This document shows, piece by piece, positions 1 to 4,973 of a stretch of 6,892 bases of DNA (positions within the stretch are counted from its first letter, which is position 1; every line of letters starts with the position of its first letter). Location: contig CAKRKL010000106.1 in NCBI GenBank assembly GCA_934358405.1, positions 1-6,892 on the forward strand, given 5' to 3'. The position numbers and the translations under genes are program-made. The stretch is from an uncultured Blautia sp. Its GTDB lineage: Bacteria > Bacillota > Clostridia > Lachnospirales > Lachnospiraceae. The notes under the pieces were generated by a model. The model made no database searches. It was not told the origin of the DNA and saw nothing but the letters and a program-made list of their open reading frames with translations.

Positions 1-1
1 A

Positions 2-757
2 AGCAACGGATGTGCGATTTCCACAGTACTTAGTGAGGCACTGTGCTGCCTGTTTTGTATTATCTATATACAGAAAAAAGTACCGATTCTTCGATTGGGT
101 AAGAAGTGGCTGGTATTTGATTCCGGTCTTTTGAGGAAAACCATTGCTTACGGCTGGGCATCTGCCATGCAGCAGGCAACCGTGCAAATGGGAAAAATTG
201 CCATACAGGCATTGGTTAATACAATGGGCGTATCAGTAGCAGCAGCTTTTGCGGTTGTCAACCGTATTGATGATTTTGCAATCACACCGGAACAGAATAT
301 TGCTCATGCTATGACAGCACTAATGGCTCAGAATAAGGGTGCCGGGAAAAATGACCGTATGAAGGAAGGCTTCCGATGCGGGATGCTGCTGGAAATTATT
401 TACGGAGCAGCAGTGATGATGATCTGCCTGGGATTTGCCAGACCCTTAATGGCGTTATTTGTAAAAGATGAGGAAGTCATAGGACATGGTGTTGTTTATC
501 TTCATCTGATTGCAGTAATGTATATTCTTCCTGCAATCACCAATGCGATTCAGGGCTTTTTCCGCGGAATTGGAGATCTGAAGGTGACATTAATGAGTAG
601 TTTTACCAATATGGCAGTTCGGGTCATTGCGGCGGCACCAATGATTTTATTATGGAATTTTGGTATTGAGGCATTGCCCTATTCCTATTTGGCGGGATGG
701 ATCGCCATGCTGCTTGTAGAAACACCTCTGATGCTTCGAATTTATCGAAAAAAGTAA
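2..757 (+). CDS. MATE family multidrug/cation efflux transporter, C-terminal part (5' end outside window)
   Basis: Integral membrane antiporter of the MATE (NorM/DinF-like) family, which exports drugs or organic cations in exchange for Na+ or H+. The reading frame is open from the left edge with no stop, so the gene starts upstream; 251 residues are visible, about the C-terminal half of a usual ~450-residue protein. A TTG at 95 is only an internal codon, because the in-frame residues before it already form a MATE-like membrane segment (ATG-less, serine/leucine/cysteine rich). About six hydrophobic segments are visible. The family signature between the second and third is clear: an AAFAVVNRIDDFAITPEQ stretch, then ALMAQNKGAGKNDRMKEG, matching the usual 'A.R...F..lP...l..A...++.GQN.GAGk..R...g' pattern. 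A later FFRGIGD motif is also typical. The protein ends in a basic tail. Substrate cannot be inferred. It is followed directly by an intrinsic terminator. Confidence 0.93.
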   Translation, partial: SNGCAISTVLSEALCCLFCIIYIQKKVPILRLGKKWLVFDSGLLRKTIAYGWASAMQQATVQMGKIAIQALVNTMGVSVAAAFAVVNRIDDFAITPEQNIAHAMTALMAQNKGAGKNDRMKEGFRCGMLLEIIYGAAVMMICLGFARPLMALFVKDEEVIGHGVVYLHLIAVMYILPAITNAIQGFFRGIGDLKVTLMSSFTNMAVRVIAAAPMILLWNFGIEALPYSYLAGWIAMLLVETPLMLRIYRKK

Positions 758-758
758 A

Positions 759-792
759 AGAAAGGACATCCTGAAGAAAGGATGTCCTTTTT
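759..792. terminator. Bidirectional intrinsic terminator between convergent genes
   Basis: The inverted repeat AAAGGACATCC (761-771) / GGATGTCCTTT (780-790) is a perfect 11-bp stem with an 8-base loop, ending in a run of five T on the plus strand (788-792). Read on the minus strand the same stem is followed by a T-rich run (from 761 down to about 755). It starts four bases after the transporter stop codon and lies 18 bases beyond the stop of the minus-strand small gene, so it can end both transcripts. Confidence 0.92.
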
Positions 793-810
793 CACGAAAA
801 GGCGCGTATA

Positions 811-969
811 TCATTTGTGAAACAGACGTTTGACAAATGCGAGAAGACCAAAATGCTCAGCCTTCGTATAATCATTTATAAAATTTTCACAATACATATA
901 GCGTTCTGCTTTCATCCATTCCGGAACAGGAAGTGCATCCAGGGAACTTGTATATTCTGCGAATTTCAT
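811..969 (-). CDS. Small protein of 52 residues, unknown function
   Basis: A short complete gene on the minus strand: ATG at 969-967, TGA at 813-811. It is supported by a near-perfect Shine-Dalgarno (AAGGAGG, plus-strand 977-983) seven bases before the ATG, by an extended -10 promoter further upstream, and by a hairpin terminator just past the stop. The peptide begins MKFAEYTSSLDALPVPEWMK and continues as a polar, aromatic-rich chain (four Tyr, one Trp, five Phe), ending in LLAFVKRLFHK. It has no signal peptide and no convincing transmembrane helix; the C-terminal dozen residues could form an amphipathic basic helix. Charge is about neutral. I do not recognise the family. The complete expression signals make a real gene more likely than a chance ORF. 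It converges on the transporter gene and diverges from the PucR-type regulator gene, so it forms its own transcription unit. Confidence 0.72.
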   Translation of the reverse strand: MKFAEYTSSLDALPVPEWMKAERYMYCENFINDYTKAEHFGLLAFVKRLFHK

Positions 970-976
970 AATCACG

Positions 977-983
977 CCTCCTT
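977..983 (-). promoter_or_regulatory. Shine-Dalgarno of the 52-residue small protein gene
   Basis: AAGGAGG on the minus strand, seven bases from the ATG at 969. This is the main evidence that the short ORF is translated. Confidence 0.8.
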
Positions 984-1007
984 TAATTAGTTTTTTAAGT
1001 TACTTAT

Positions 1008-1016
1008 ATTTTAGCA
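1008..1016 (-). promoter_or_regulatory. Putative extended -10 promoter for the small protein gene
   Basis: On the minus strand TGC-TAAAAT reads as an extended -10 element, about 39 bases from the start codon. No good -35 hexamer is found at 16-18 bases, so this is a weak call that leans on the extended -10 and on the AT-rich surroundings. Confidence 0.4.
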
Positions 1017-1060
1017 CAAAATTAAAGAAAAACTATGGGGGCATATTCTAAAAATCAAGG

Positions 1061-1098
1061 ACAAAATATGTGTTCTCAGCACAAATATATGATACAAT
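1061..1098 (+). promoter_or_regulatory. Putative extended -10 promoter and direct repeats ahead of the PucR-type gene
   Basis: TGA-TACAAT (1090-1098) is an extended -10 element, giving a start point near 1105 and a leader of about 40 bases. No strong -35 is present (TGTTCT at 1071-1076 is the nearest at 16 bases). Just upstream lie two related words about 20 bases apart, ACAAAATATG (1061-1070) and ACAAATATATG (1081-1091), which could be a two-site operator on one helical face. A short palindrome, TTGAAAATTCAA (1112-1123), lies just downstream of the predicted start. No protein can be assigned to these sites. Confidence 0.4.
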
Positions 1099-1145
1099 TA
1101 AAGGAGAGAATTTGAAAATTCAAGTTTGAGAAAAAAGGAGGGCAT

Positions 1146-2321
1146 ATGAGTTTCACAATACAGGATATGATGCTGACGGCAGAAACGAGATATGAAATGA
1201 AGTTTCTGGCTGGGCGAAATGGATGGTCTAATTCAATTAGCTGGGTGCATCTTCTGGAGGACACAACTATTATACAGAATTTTTGGGGAAAGGAGCTTGC
1301 AGTGACTACCGGACTTGGATTTCCGGAAAAAGAAGACTGGATGCATCTGGCACAGCAGCTCAACAGGTATCATGCATCTGGCCTGATCATTAATGTAGGG
1401 CAGTATATCTACGATGTTCCGGAAGAACTGAAAGCATACTGTGACGAAAATGACCTTCCTTTGCTGACCGTGCCATGGGAAGTTCACTTATCAGATATGA
1501 TAAAAGATTTCAGTATTCATGTATTTTTGCAGGATACTACAGATGAGCAGATTGCATCCGCTCTCATTGCAGCTATTGAGACCCCGGACAATCAGGACGC
1601 GTACAGAAAAGACCTGCTGCAGTATTTTGATGTGGATGGTAGTTTTCAGGTGCTTTTGCTGACCTGTGAAGGCCTGGACTCCATGGATACAGTGGAGCGA
1701 AGAAAGCTGTCTTATCGGATACAGGTATATTTGGAAGATATTACGCATAATGGCAGCTTCTTTTATTATAATTCTGATTTTGTACTGGTAGCCAATGCGG
1801 TTTCAGAAGAGTTCCTGTGTCATCTTATAGAAGGGGCAATAAAAAGAGGAAAAAGACGTATGCCGGGTTTGCAGCTATGTGTGGGAATCGGAAGCAAATG
1901 CATGGATATTTCCCAGCTTTCCGTAAGCTATCAGAGGGCAAAAGCGGCAACACATATAGCAATGACGCAAAAAAAACAGGTGGTAAAATTTGATGACTGT
2001 GGTTTGTTTCGTTTGCTTTATATGGTAGAAGACAAAGGAATACTAAGGGAAATGGAAACAGAATGTCTGGAAGAACTGGAAAAATATGACCGGAAATATA
2101 ATGCGGACTATGTGGAAACGCTTCGATTATATCTGAAATATAACGGAAGTATCCAGGCGGTGGCAGCAGAGATGTATACACATCGTAATACAATATTATA
2201 TCGCATTGGAAATATCAGAAAAATTTTGGGAAACGAACTGAAAACACCGGAAGAAAGACTGCCCTATCAGATTGCATTTTATATCAGAAATATGCACGCT
2301 TGCAAAGGACATGCGCCGTGA
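1146..2321 (+). CDS. PucR family transcriptional regulator
   Basis: A 391-residue cytoplasmic DNA-binding regulator of the PucR/CdaR type; family members respond to small metabolites and often act on catabolic genes. Three parts are visible. Residues ~5-125 are the PucR sensory domain, with the characteristic SWVHLLEDT...GKELAVTTGLGF block and a later LPLLTVPWEV. Residues ~150-285 resemble the GGDEF-like central domain of CdaR-type regulators (FQVLLLTCEGLD, then LCVGIGSKCMDISQLSVSYQ). Residues ~322-366 are the C-terminal PucR helix-turn-helix (ETLRLYLKYNGSIQAVAAEM, then YTHRNTILYRIGNIRKILG). The ATG start is fixed by AAGGAGGG at 1135-1142, which sits rather close (three to four bases). Length and domain order are normal. 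PucR regulators often sit next to their targets, but neither neighbour is an obvious purine, sugar or amino-acid catabolic gene, so the ligand is unknown. No strong terminator follows. Confidence 0.9.
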   Translation: MSFTIQDMMLTAETRYEMKFLAGRNGWSNSISWVHLLEDTTIIQNFWGKELAVTTGLGFPEKEDWMHLAQQLNRYHASGLIINVGQYIYDVPEELKAYCDENDLPLLTVPWEVHLSDMIKDFSIHVFLQDTTDEQIASALIAAIETPDNQDAYRKDLLQYFDVDGSFQVLLLTCEGLDSMDTVERRKLSYRIQVYLEDITHNGSFFYYNSDFVLVANAVSEEFLCHLIEGAIKRGKRRMPGLQLCVGIGSKCMDISQLSVSYQRAKAATHIAMTQKKQVVKFDDCGLFRLLYMVEDKGILREMETECLEELEKYDRKYNADYVETLRLYLKYNGSIQAVAAEMYTHRNTILYRIGNIRKILGNELKTPEERLPYQIAFYIRNMHACKGHAP

Positions 2322-2376
2322 ACGAAAAAAGAGGAGAGCTTTTTAGAAGAATGCAAATTGGTCTGCTAATCTTTAC

Positions 2377-2405
2377 TTGACGCATACAATTTTTAGTGCT
2401 ATATT
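2377..2405 (+). promoter_or_regulatory. Strong sigma-A type promoter (distal promoter of the LytTR operon or of a leader RNA)
   Basis: TTGACG (2377-2382), a 17-base spacer and TATATT (2400-2405), with an extended -10 TG at 2397-2398. Each hexamer matches five of six consensus bases and the spacing is optimal, making this one of the two best core promoters in the window. Transcription would start near 2412, about 186 bases before the next start codon. Confidence 0.65.
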
Positions 2406-2464
2406 TGGGAATACCAGATTGTGTTTGAAAAGAGTTTTAAACATTATTTTGAAACGGCAAAAAG

Positions 2465-2483
2465 CAGCAGAAATATTCTGCTG
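2465..2483. repeat. Perfect inverted repeat in the operon leader
   Basis: CAGCAGAA (2465-2472) and TTCTGCTG (2476-2483) form a perfect 8-bp stem around a three-base loop. The plus strand has no T-run after it. On the minus strand it is followed by a T-rich stretch, so as a terminator it would work only against antisense transcription. It could equally be a repressor operator or an RNA hairpin in a transcript from the 2377-2405 promoter. Confidence 0.6.
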
Positions 2484-2494
2484 ACATTCAAATC

Positions 2495-2527
2495 TGAGGA
2501 TTATGCCTGAAAAAGTGAGAATTATGC
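2495..2527 (+). promoter_or_regulatory. Direct repeat with 21-bp period, likely LytTR-regulator binding site
   Basis: TGAGGATTATGC (2495-2506) and TGAGAATTATGC (2516-2527) match at 11 of 12 bases and start 21 bases apart, which is two helical turns. LytTR regulators such as AgrA and ComE bind paired direct repeats about 21-22 bp apart upstream of promoters with poor -35 elements. This pair ends about 42 bases before the predicted start point of the promoter at 2554-2562 and lies directly ahead of a LytTR gene. The repeat is seen; the binding protein is inferred. Confidence 0.65.
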
Positions 2528-2553
2528 AGATTTTCTAAAATGCAGGAAATCTT

Positions 2554-2562
2554 TGTTATAAT
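2554..2562 (+). promoter_or_regulatory. Extended -10 promoter of the LytTR/bile salt hydrolase operon
   Basis: TGT-TATAAT is a perfect -10 hexamer with an extended -10 TG. No acceptable -35 is found at 16-18 bases (TTCTAA or TCTAAA only), which suits an activator-dependent promoter driven from the direct repeat upstream. The start point would be near 2569. Confidence 0.68.
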
Positions 2563-2597
2563 AAAAAAGTAAAGTACGAGGAGGCTTTGGGAGAGCT

Positions 2598-3320
2598 TTG
2601 GTAAAAGAAATAGCCATATGTGATGACGTAGAGGTTGAACGCTTTGTGCTGAGACGTCAGCTGATGGCGTACTTTCGAACAACCAGCGGGGAGGTAAAAA
2701 TCCGGGAGTTCGCTTCCGGAGAGAACCTTCTTGCAGAAATCGAAGATGGTTATATTTGGCCGGATTTGATTTTTCTGGACATTTATATGGGGGAACTGAA
2801 CGGAATTGATACTGCCAGAAGATTGCGCAAGCTGGGAGTAGAAGCCCCTATCATATTTCTGACTGCTTCACCGGATTTTGCTCTGGAGAGTTATGAGGTG
2901 GAGGCATCTGGTTATCTGTTAAAGCCTGCAGATGAGCAACAGACACATGCTCTTTTGCAGCGCCTTTTGAGAACCGATCTTCGCAGACGGATTGCAGTGA
3001 AATGCAGACGTCAGTTTCGATATCCATTTATAGATGACATATTATATCTGGAAAGTTACCGCCATACAGTGACGATACATATGCTGGATGGTTCTGAGAT
3101 TGTAACTGTAGATAAGTTGGGAGAGCTGGAGAAAAAGATTGATGACCAGCGTTTTTTGCGTTGTCATCAGAGCTATCTTGTAAATATGGAACATATTGTA
3201 GATGTGCAGGAGGATTTTATCTTGCGCAACAAGGCAAGTGTACCGATCAGAGTAAGAGGGCGAAAAGAAATTGTAGATGCCTATAACGACTACTTTACCA
3301 GGCAATCTGCGAAGCTATAG
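2598..3320 (+). CDS. LytTR family response regulator (orphan, no kinase alongside)
   Basis: A two-component response regulator of 240 residues in the AgrA/LytR/ComE class: a receiver domain that a histidine kinase phosphorylates, and a LytTR DNA-binding domain. Receiver (residues ~3-118): acidic pair D9/D10 in AICDD, phospho-acceptor D61 in LIFLD, T89 in FLTAS, and K109 in LLKPAD, so all core residues are present. LytTR domain (~133-232): DDILYLESYRHTVTIHM, then RFLRCHQSYLVNMEHI and a late VPIRVRGRKEIVDAY, all typical. The start is TTG at 2598; no ATG or GTG lies upstream in frame, and the codons just after it begin the receiver's first strand. Its ribosome site is awkward: GAGGAGG (2578-2584) is 13 bases away and GGGAGAG (2589-2595) only two. 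No histidine kinase is in the window. The gene heads a tight three-gene unit and is probably autoregulated through the direct repeat upstream. Confidence 0.93.
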   Translation: MVKEIAICDDVEVERFVLRRQLMAYFRTTSGEVKIREFASGENLLAEIEDGYIWPDLIFLDIYMGELNGIDTARRLRKLGVEAPIIFLTASPDFALESYEVEASGYLLKPADEQQTHALLQRLLRTDLRRRIAVKCRRQFRYPFIDDILYLESYRHTVTIHMLDGSEIVTVDKLGELEKKIDDQRFLRCHQSYLVNMEHIVDVQEDFILRNKASVPIRVRGRKEIVDAYNDYFTRQSAKL

Positions 3321-3340
3321 CAAAGGCGGTGCGGCAGCAA

Positions 3341-3808
3341 ATGAATACAGAAGAAAAAAATGAACAAAATATAAAACAGCAGGAGGCTGTTCGCAAACTG
3401 CATGAATGCTGTACAGAAGAGAATCTGTGGAGATGTATTGTGGAATTTCAGAATACCAGGATGTGGACTGCTTCCGGGCTGCTCTTTCAATATAAGCTGA
3501 AGGTAGGAAGAAACGGCAGATTTACGAAGGAACTGTGGGTAGACCGAAGGGAAGACAGTAAAAGTCTGGCATGGAGTTCTGTAAAGCTGGCTTTTCGTTC
3601 TCTGTATGAGGCAGAAGCTAAGGCAATGGAGAAGGCAGAAGGAGCTTTGGTACAGGAATATCATTATGACAGGAAAATGATTCTGCGTCCCAAGGCACTT
3701 GGAGACATTCGCGGAATTTCTTATATTTATGCTATGTTTTACAGGTTTGAATTAATTGAAGTACCGGAGAAATTCAGAGAAAAAATGAAGCAGGAAGCGT
3801 TATACTAA
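3341..3808 (+). CDS. Conserved-looking hypothetical protein, 155 residues, between LytTR regulator and bile salt hydrolase
   Basis: Cytoplasmic, no signal peptide and no membrane segment. I cannot assign a function. The visible layout is a charged N-terminal helix (~1-35, Glu/Lys/Gln rich); a core beginning NLWRCIVEFQN and running through TASGLLFQYKLKVGRNGRF to ELWVDRREDSKSLAWSSVKL; a helical Ala/Glu stretch; and a C-terminal block with RPKALGDIRGISYIYAMFYRF and a LIEVPEKFREKM end. The pattern 'GL.F.Y.+....ElwVdR+..SKs+..ssV.lA', then 'PK.LG...G.SYiy.+F.R', resembles, from memory, a group of short uncharacterised clostridial proteins. I prefer ATG 3341 over GTG 3329, which would add four residues, because GGCGG at 3325-3329 lies at a workable distance only from the ATG; the signal is weak either way, suggesting translational coupling to the regulator gene 20 bases upstream. 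The bile salt hydrolase gene starts 16 bases downstream, so co-transcription is very likely. Confidence 0.82.
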   Translation: MNTEEKNEQNIKQQEAVRKLHECCTEENLWRCIVEFQNTRMWTASGLLFQYKLKVGRNGRFTKELWVDRREDSKSLAWSSVKLAFRSLYEAEAKAMEKAEGALVQEYHYDRKMILRPKALGDIRGISYIYAMFYRFELIEVPEKFREKMKQEALY

Positions 3809-3809
3809 A

Positions 3810-3816
3810 AAGGAGG
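3810..3816 (+). promoter_or_regulatory. Shine-Dalgarno of the bile salt hydrolase gene
   Basis: AAGGAGG, eight bases before the ATG at 3825 and right after the stop of the preceding gene. It is far stronger than the ribosome sites of the two genes upstream, so the hydrolase is probably the most heavily translated product of the operon. Confidence 0.85.
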
Positions 3817-3824
3817 CAGGCAGT

Positions 3825-4799
3825 ATGTGTACAGCAGCAACCTACAGAACAAAAGATTTTTATTTCGGAAGAACATTGGATTATGAAATTTCCTATGGAG
3901 ATCAGGTAGTAATCACGCCAAGAAATTATGTGTTTAATCTGCGAAATAAAAGTCAGCTGAAGAGTCATTATGCAATGATTGGGATGGCATGTGTAATGCA
4001 GGATTATCCACTATATTACGATGCAGTGAATGAGAAGGGGCTTGGAATGGCAGGTCTTAATTTCGTGGGAAATGCTCATTATAATAAACCGGAAGCGGGT
4101 AAGGATAATATTACACAGTTTGAACTCATTCCCTGGATACTGGGAAAATGTGCTACTGTGAAGGAGGCAAAAGCTCTTCTTGAACATTTGAACCTTACAG
4201 ATATTCCTTTTATGGAGAAGCTTCCTCTGGCACAGCTTCACTGGATTATTGCAGACAGGGAAGAGTGTATAACTTTCGAGTGTATGGAATCCGGAATGAA
4301 GGTTTATGATAATCCCGTAGGAGTCCTTACGAATAATCCACCATTTGATTATCAGATGTTTAATTTAAACAATTATATGCATCTTTCTGTGGAAAATCGT
4401 TCCAACACATTTTCTGGTGAATTAACCTTAAATGCCTACAGTCGTGGCATGGGCGGCATGGGACTTCCTGGAGATCTGTCTTCCCAGTCCCGTTTTGTAC
4501 GAGTAGCTTTTGTGAAAATGAATTCTCTTTCCGGTGATACAGAGGAAGAGAGCGTCAGTCAGTTTTTCCATATTCTTGGAAGTGTAGACCAGCAAAGAGG
4601 GTGCTGTAGGCTGGATAAAGATAAGTACGAGATTACCTTATATACCTCCTGCTGCAATACAGATAAGGGTATTTATTATTACAATACTTATGACAATCAT
4701 CAGATCAGTGCAGTGGATATGCATAATGAAGATCTGGACGGAGACAAGCTGGTGTCTTATGCCCCTGTGAAGGGTGAACAGTTTTTCAGACAAAATTAA
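3825..4799 (+). CDS. bsh: Conjugated bile acid hydrolase (choloylglycine hydrolase, bile salt hydrolase)
   Basis: Cytoplasmic N-terminal-nucleophile amidase of 324 residues that removes glycine or taurine from conjugated bile acids. The ORF starts MCTAAT, so loss of Met1 exposes the catalytic Cys2; there is no signal peptide. By alignment from memory to the Clostridium perfringens enzyme, the other active-site residues are present: R16 and D19 (FGRTLDY), N79 (GLNFVGN), N170 (GVLTNNPP) and R223 (SQSRFVRVAF). Further family blocks are YPLYYDAVNEKGLGMAGLNF, FFHILGSVDQQRGC and the tail YTSCCNTDKGIYYYNTYDN. Length is normal (315-340). The selectivity loop reads SRG (206-208) where the C. perfringens enzyme has a GxG motif; SRx is reported to go with taurine preference. 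Penicillin V acylases share this fold, but overall similarity favours bile salt hydrolase. It is the last gene of the LytTR unit and has no promoter of its own. Confidence 0.95.
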   Translation: MCTAATYRTKDFYFGRTLDYEISYGDQVVITPRNYVFNLRNKSQLKSHYAMIGMACVMQDYPLYYDAVNEKGLGMAGLNFVGNAHYNKPEAGKDNITQFELIPWILGKCATVKEAKALLEHLNLTDIPFMEKLPLAQLHWIIADREECITFECMESGMKVYDNPVGVLTNNPPFDYQMFNLNNYMHLSVENRSNTFSGELTLNAYSRGMGGMGLPGDLSSQSRFVRVAFVKMNSLSGDTEEESVSQFFHILGSVDQQRGCCRLDKDKYEITLYTSCCNTDKGIYYYNTYDNHQISAVDMHNEDLDGDKLVSYAPVKGEQFFRQN

Positions 4800-4836
4800 A
4801 AATATGTTATGATTTTGCTTTGCTGAAAAATCATTG

Positions 4837-4864
4837 TTGCAAATTTTCAGACAGGTGTTATAAT
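4837..4864 (+). promoter_or_regulatory. Promoter for the Lon gene
   Basis: TTGCAA (4837-4842), a 16-base spacer and a perfect TATAAT (4859-4864), with an extended -10 TG at 4856-4857. Transcription would start near 4871, giving a leader of about 100 bases that contains the hairpin at 4882-4909 and the CIRCE element. No better core promoter is visible closer to CIRCE. Confidence 0.7.
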
Positions 4865-4881
4865 TGACCTATCATAGAATG

Positions 4882-4911
4882 AATGGCGAATTCATATGAG
4901 TTCGCCATTTT
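4882..4911 (+). terminator. Hairpin with short T tail: operon terminator or leader attenuator
   Basis: AATGGCGAA (4882-4890) pairs perfectly with TTCGCCATT (4901-4909). The loop TTCATATGAG is itself nearly self-complementary, so the 28-base element is almost one palindrome. Four T follow (4908-4911), then CTATAG. By position it would end the bile salt hydrolase operon, but it also lies downstream of the Lon promoter, so the same hairpin could limit or tune Lon transcription. The T tail is short for a strong terminator. Confidence 0.6.
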
Positions 4912-4924
4912 CTATAGATTAAAT

Positions 4925-4951
4925 TTGGCACTCGACATAAAAGAGTGCTGA
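4925..4951. promoter_or_regulatory. CIRCE operator (HrcA heat-shock repressor site) ahead of Lon
   Basis: Left arm TTGGCACTC (4925-4933), nine-base spacer (4934-4942), right arm GAGTGCTGA (4943-4951). The CIRCE consensus is TTAGCACTC-N9-GAGTGCTAA, so both arms match at eight of nine bases, the GCACTC/GAGTGC core is exact, and the spacer is exactly nine. HrcA binds this DNA in unstressed cells and releases it on heat shock. It lies in the predicted leader, 22 bases before the Lon start codon. Confidence 0.92.
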
Positions 4952-4959
4952 TAAAACAA

Positions 4960-4965
4960 GGGAGG
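4960..4965 (+). promoter_or_regulatory. Shine-Dalgarno deciding the Lon start
   Basis: GGGAGG is eight bases from ATG 4974, the Lon frame, but only four from ATG 4970, which opens a different frame that stops after eight codons. The spacing favours 4974. Confidence 0.75.
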
Positions 4966-4973
4966 AAACATGT

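Larger units (their letters stand above)
2322..2597. other. Intergenic leader between the PucR-type gene and the LytTR operon (276 bases)
   Basis: No convincing gene lies here. From left to right it holds a weak A/T-only stem (AAAAAG/CTTTTT, 2326-2344), too poor to call a terminator; a strong promoter (2377-2405); an AT-rich imperfect stem with GTTT...AAAC ends (2423-2442); a perfect hairpin (2465-2483); a 12-bp direct repeat (2495-2527); a second promoter -10 (2554-2562); and the ribosome binding site of the next gene. The density of signals suggests that the downstream operon is tightly regulated. Confidence 0.7.
4800..4973. other. Regulatory intergenic region between the bile salt hydrolase and Lon genes
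   Basis: This 174-base stretch holds no gene. In order it has a weak AT-rich stem, ATGATTTT/AAAATCAT (4809-4834), shortly after the hydrolase stop; a strong promoter (4837-4864); a long near-palindromic hairpin (4882-4909) with a short T tail; a CIRCE operator (4925-4951); and the Lon ribosome site (4960-4965). Confidence 0.75.

Noticed and set aside
95..97. TTG as the start of the transporter gene
   Set aside because: The same frame is open to the left edge and encodes transporter-like residues before this codon, so the gene is truncated by the window, not started here.
1825..2193. Minus-strand ORF of 122 codons
   Set aside because: It is antisense to the PucR-type regulator gene, proline/leucine rich, with no Shine-Dalgarno.
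2351..2380. Nine-codon hydrophobic ORF (MQIGLLIFT) that might be a signal peptide gene for the LytTR regulator
   Set aside because: The nearest purine-rich ribosome site is about 14 bases away, it is upstream of the strong promoter, and no processing or export gene is nearby; chance is the simpler explanation.
4809..4834. ATGATTTT/AAAATCAT stem as the bile salt hydrolase operon terminator
   Set aside because: The stem is almost all A/T with a 10-base loop and no T-run after it; too weak to call, though it may help 3'-end formation.
4864..4869. TTGACC as a possible -35 for a second Lon promoter
   Set aside because: No acceptable -10 hexamer lies 16-18 bases downstream; that position falls inside the GC-containing hairpin arm.
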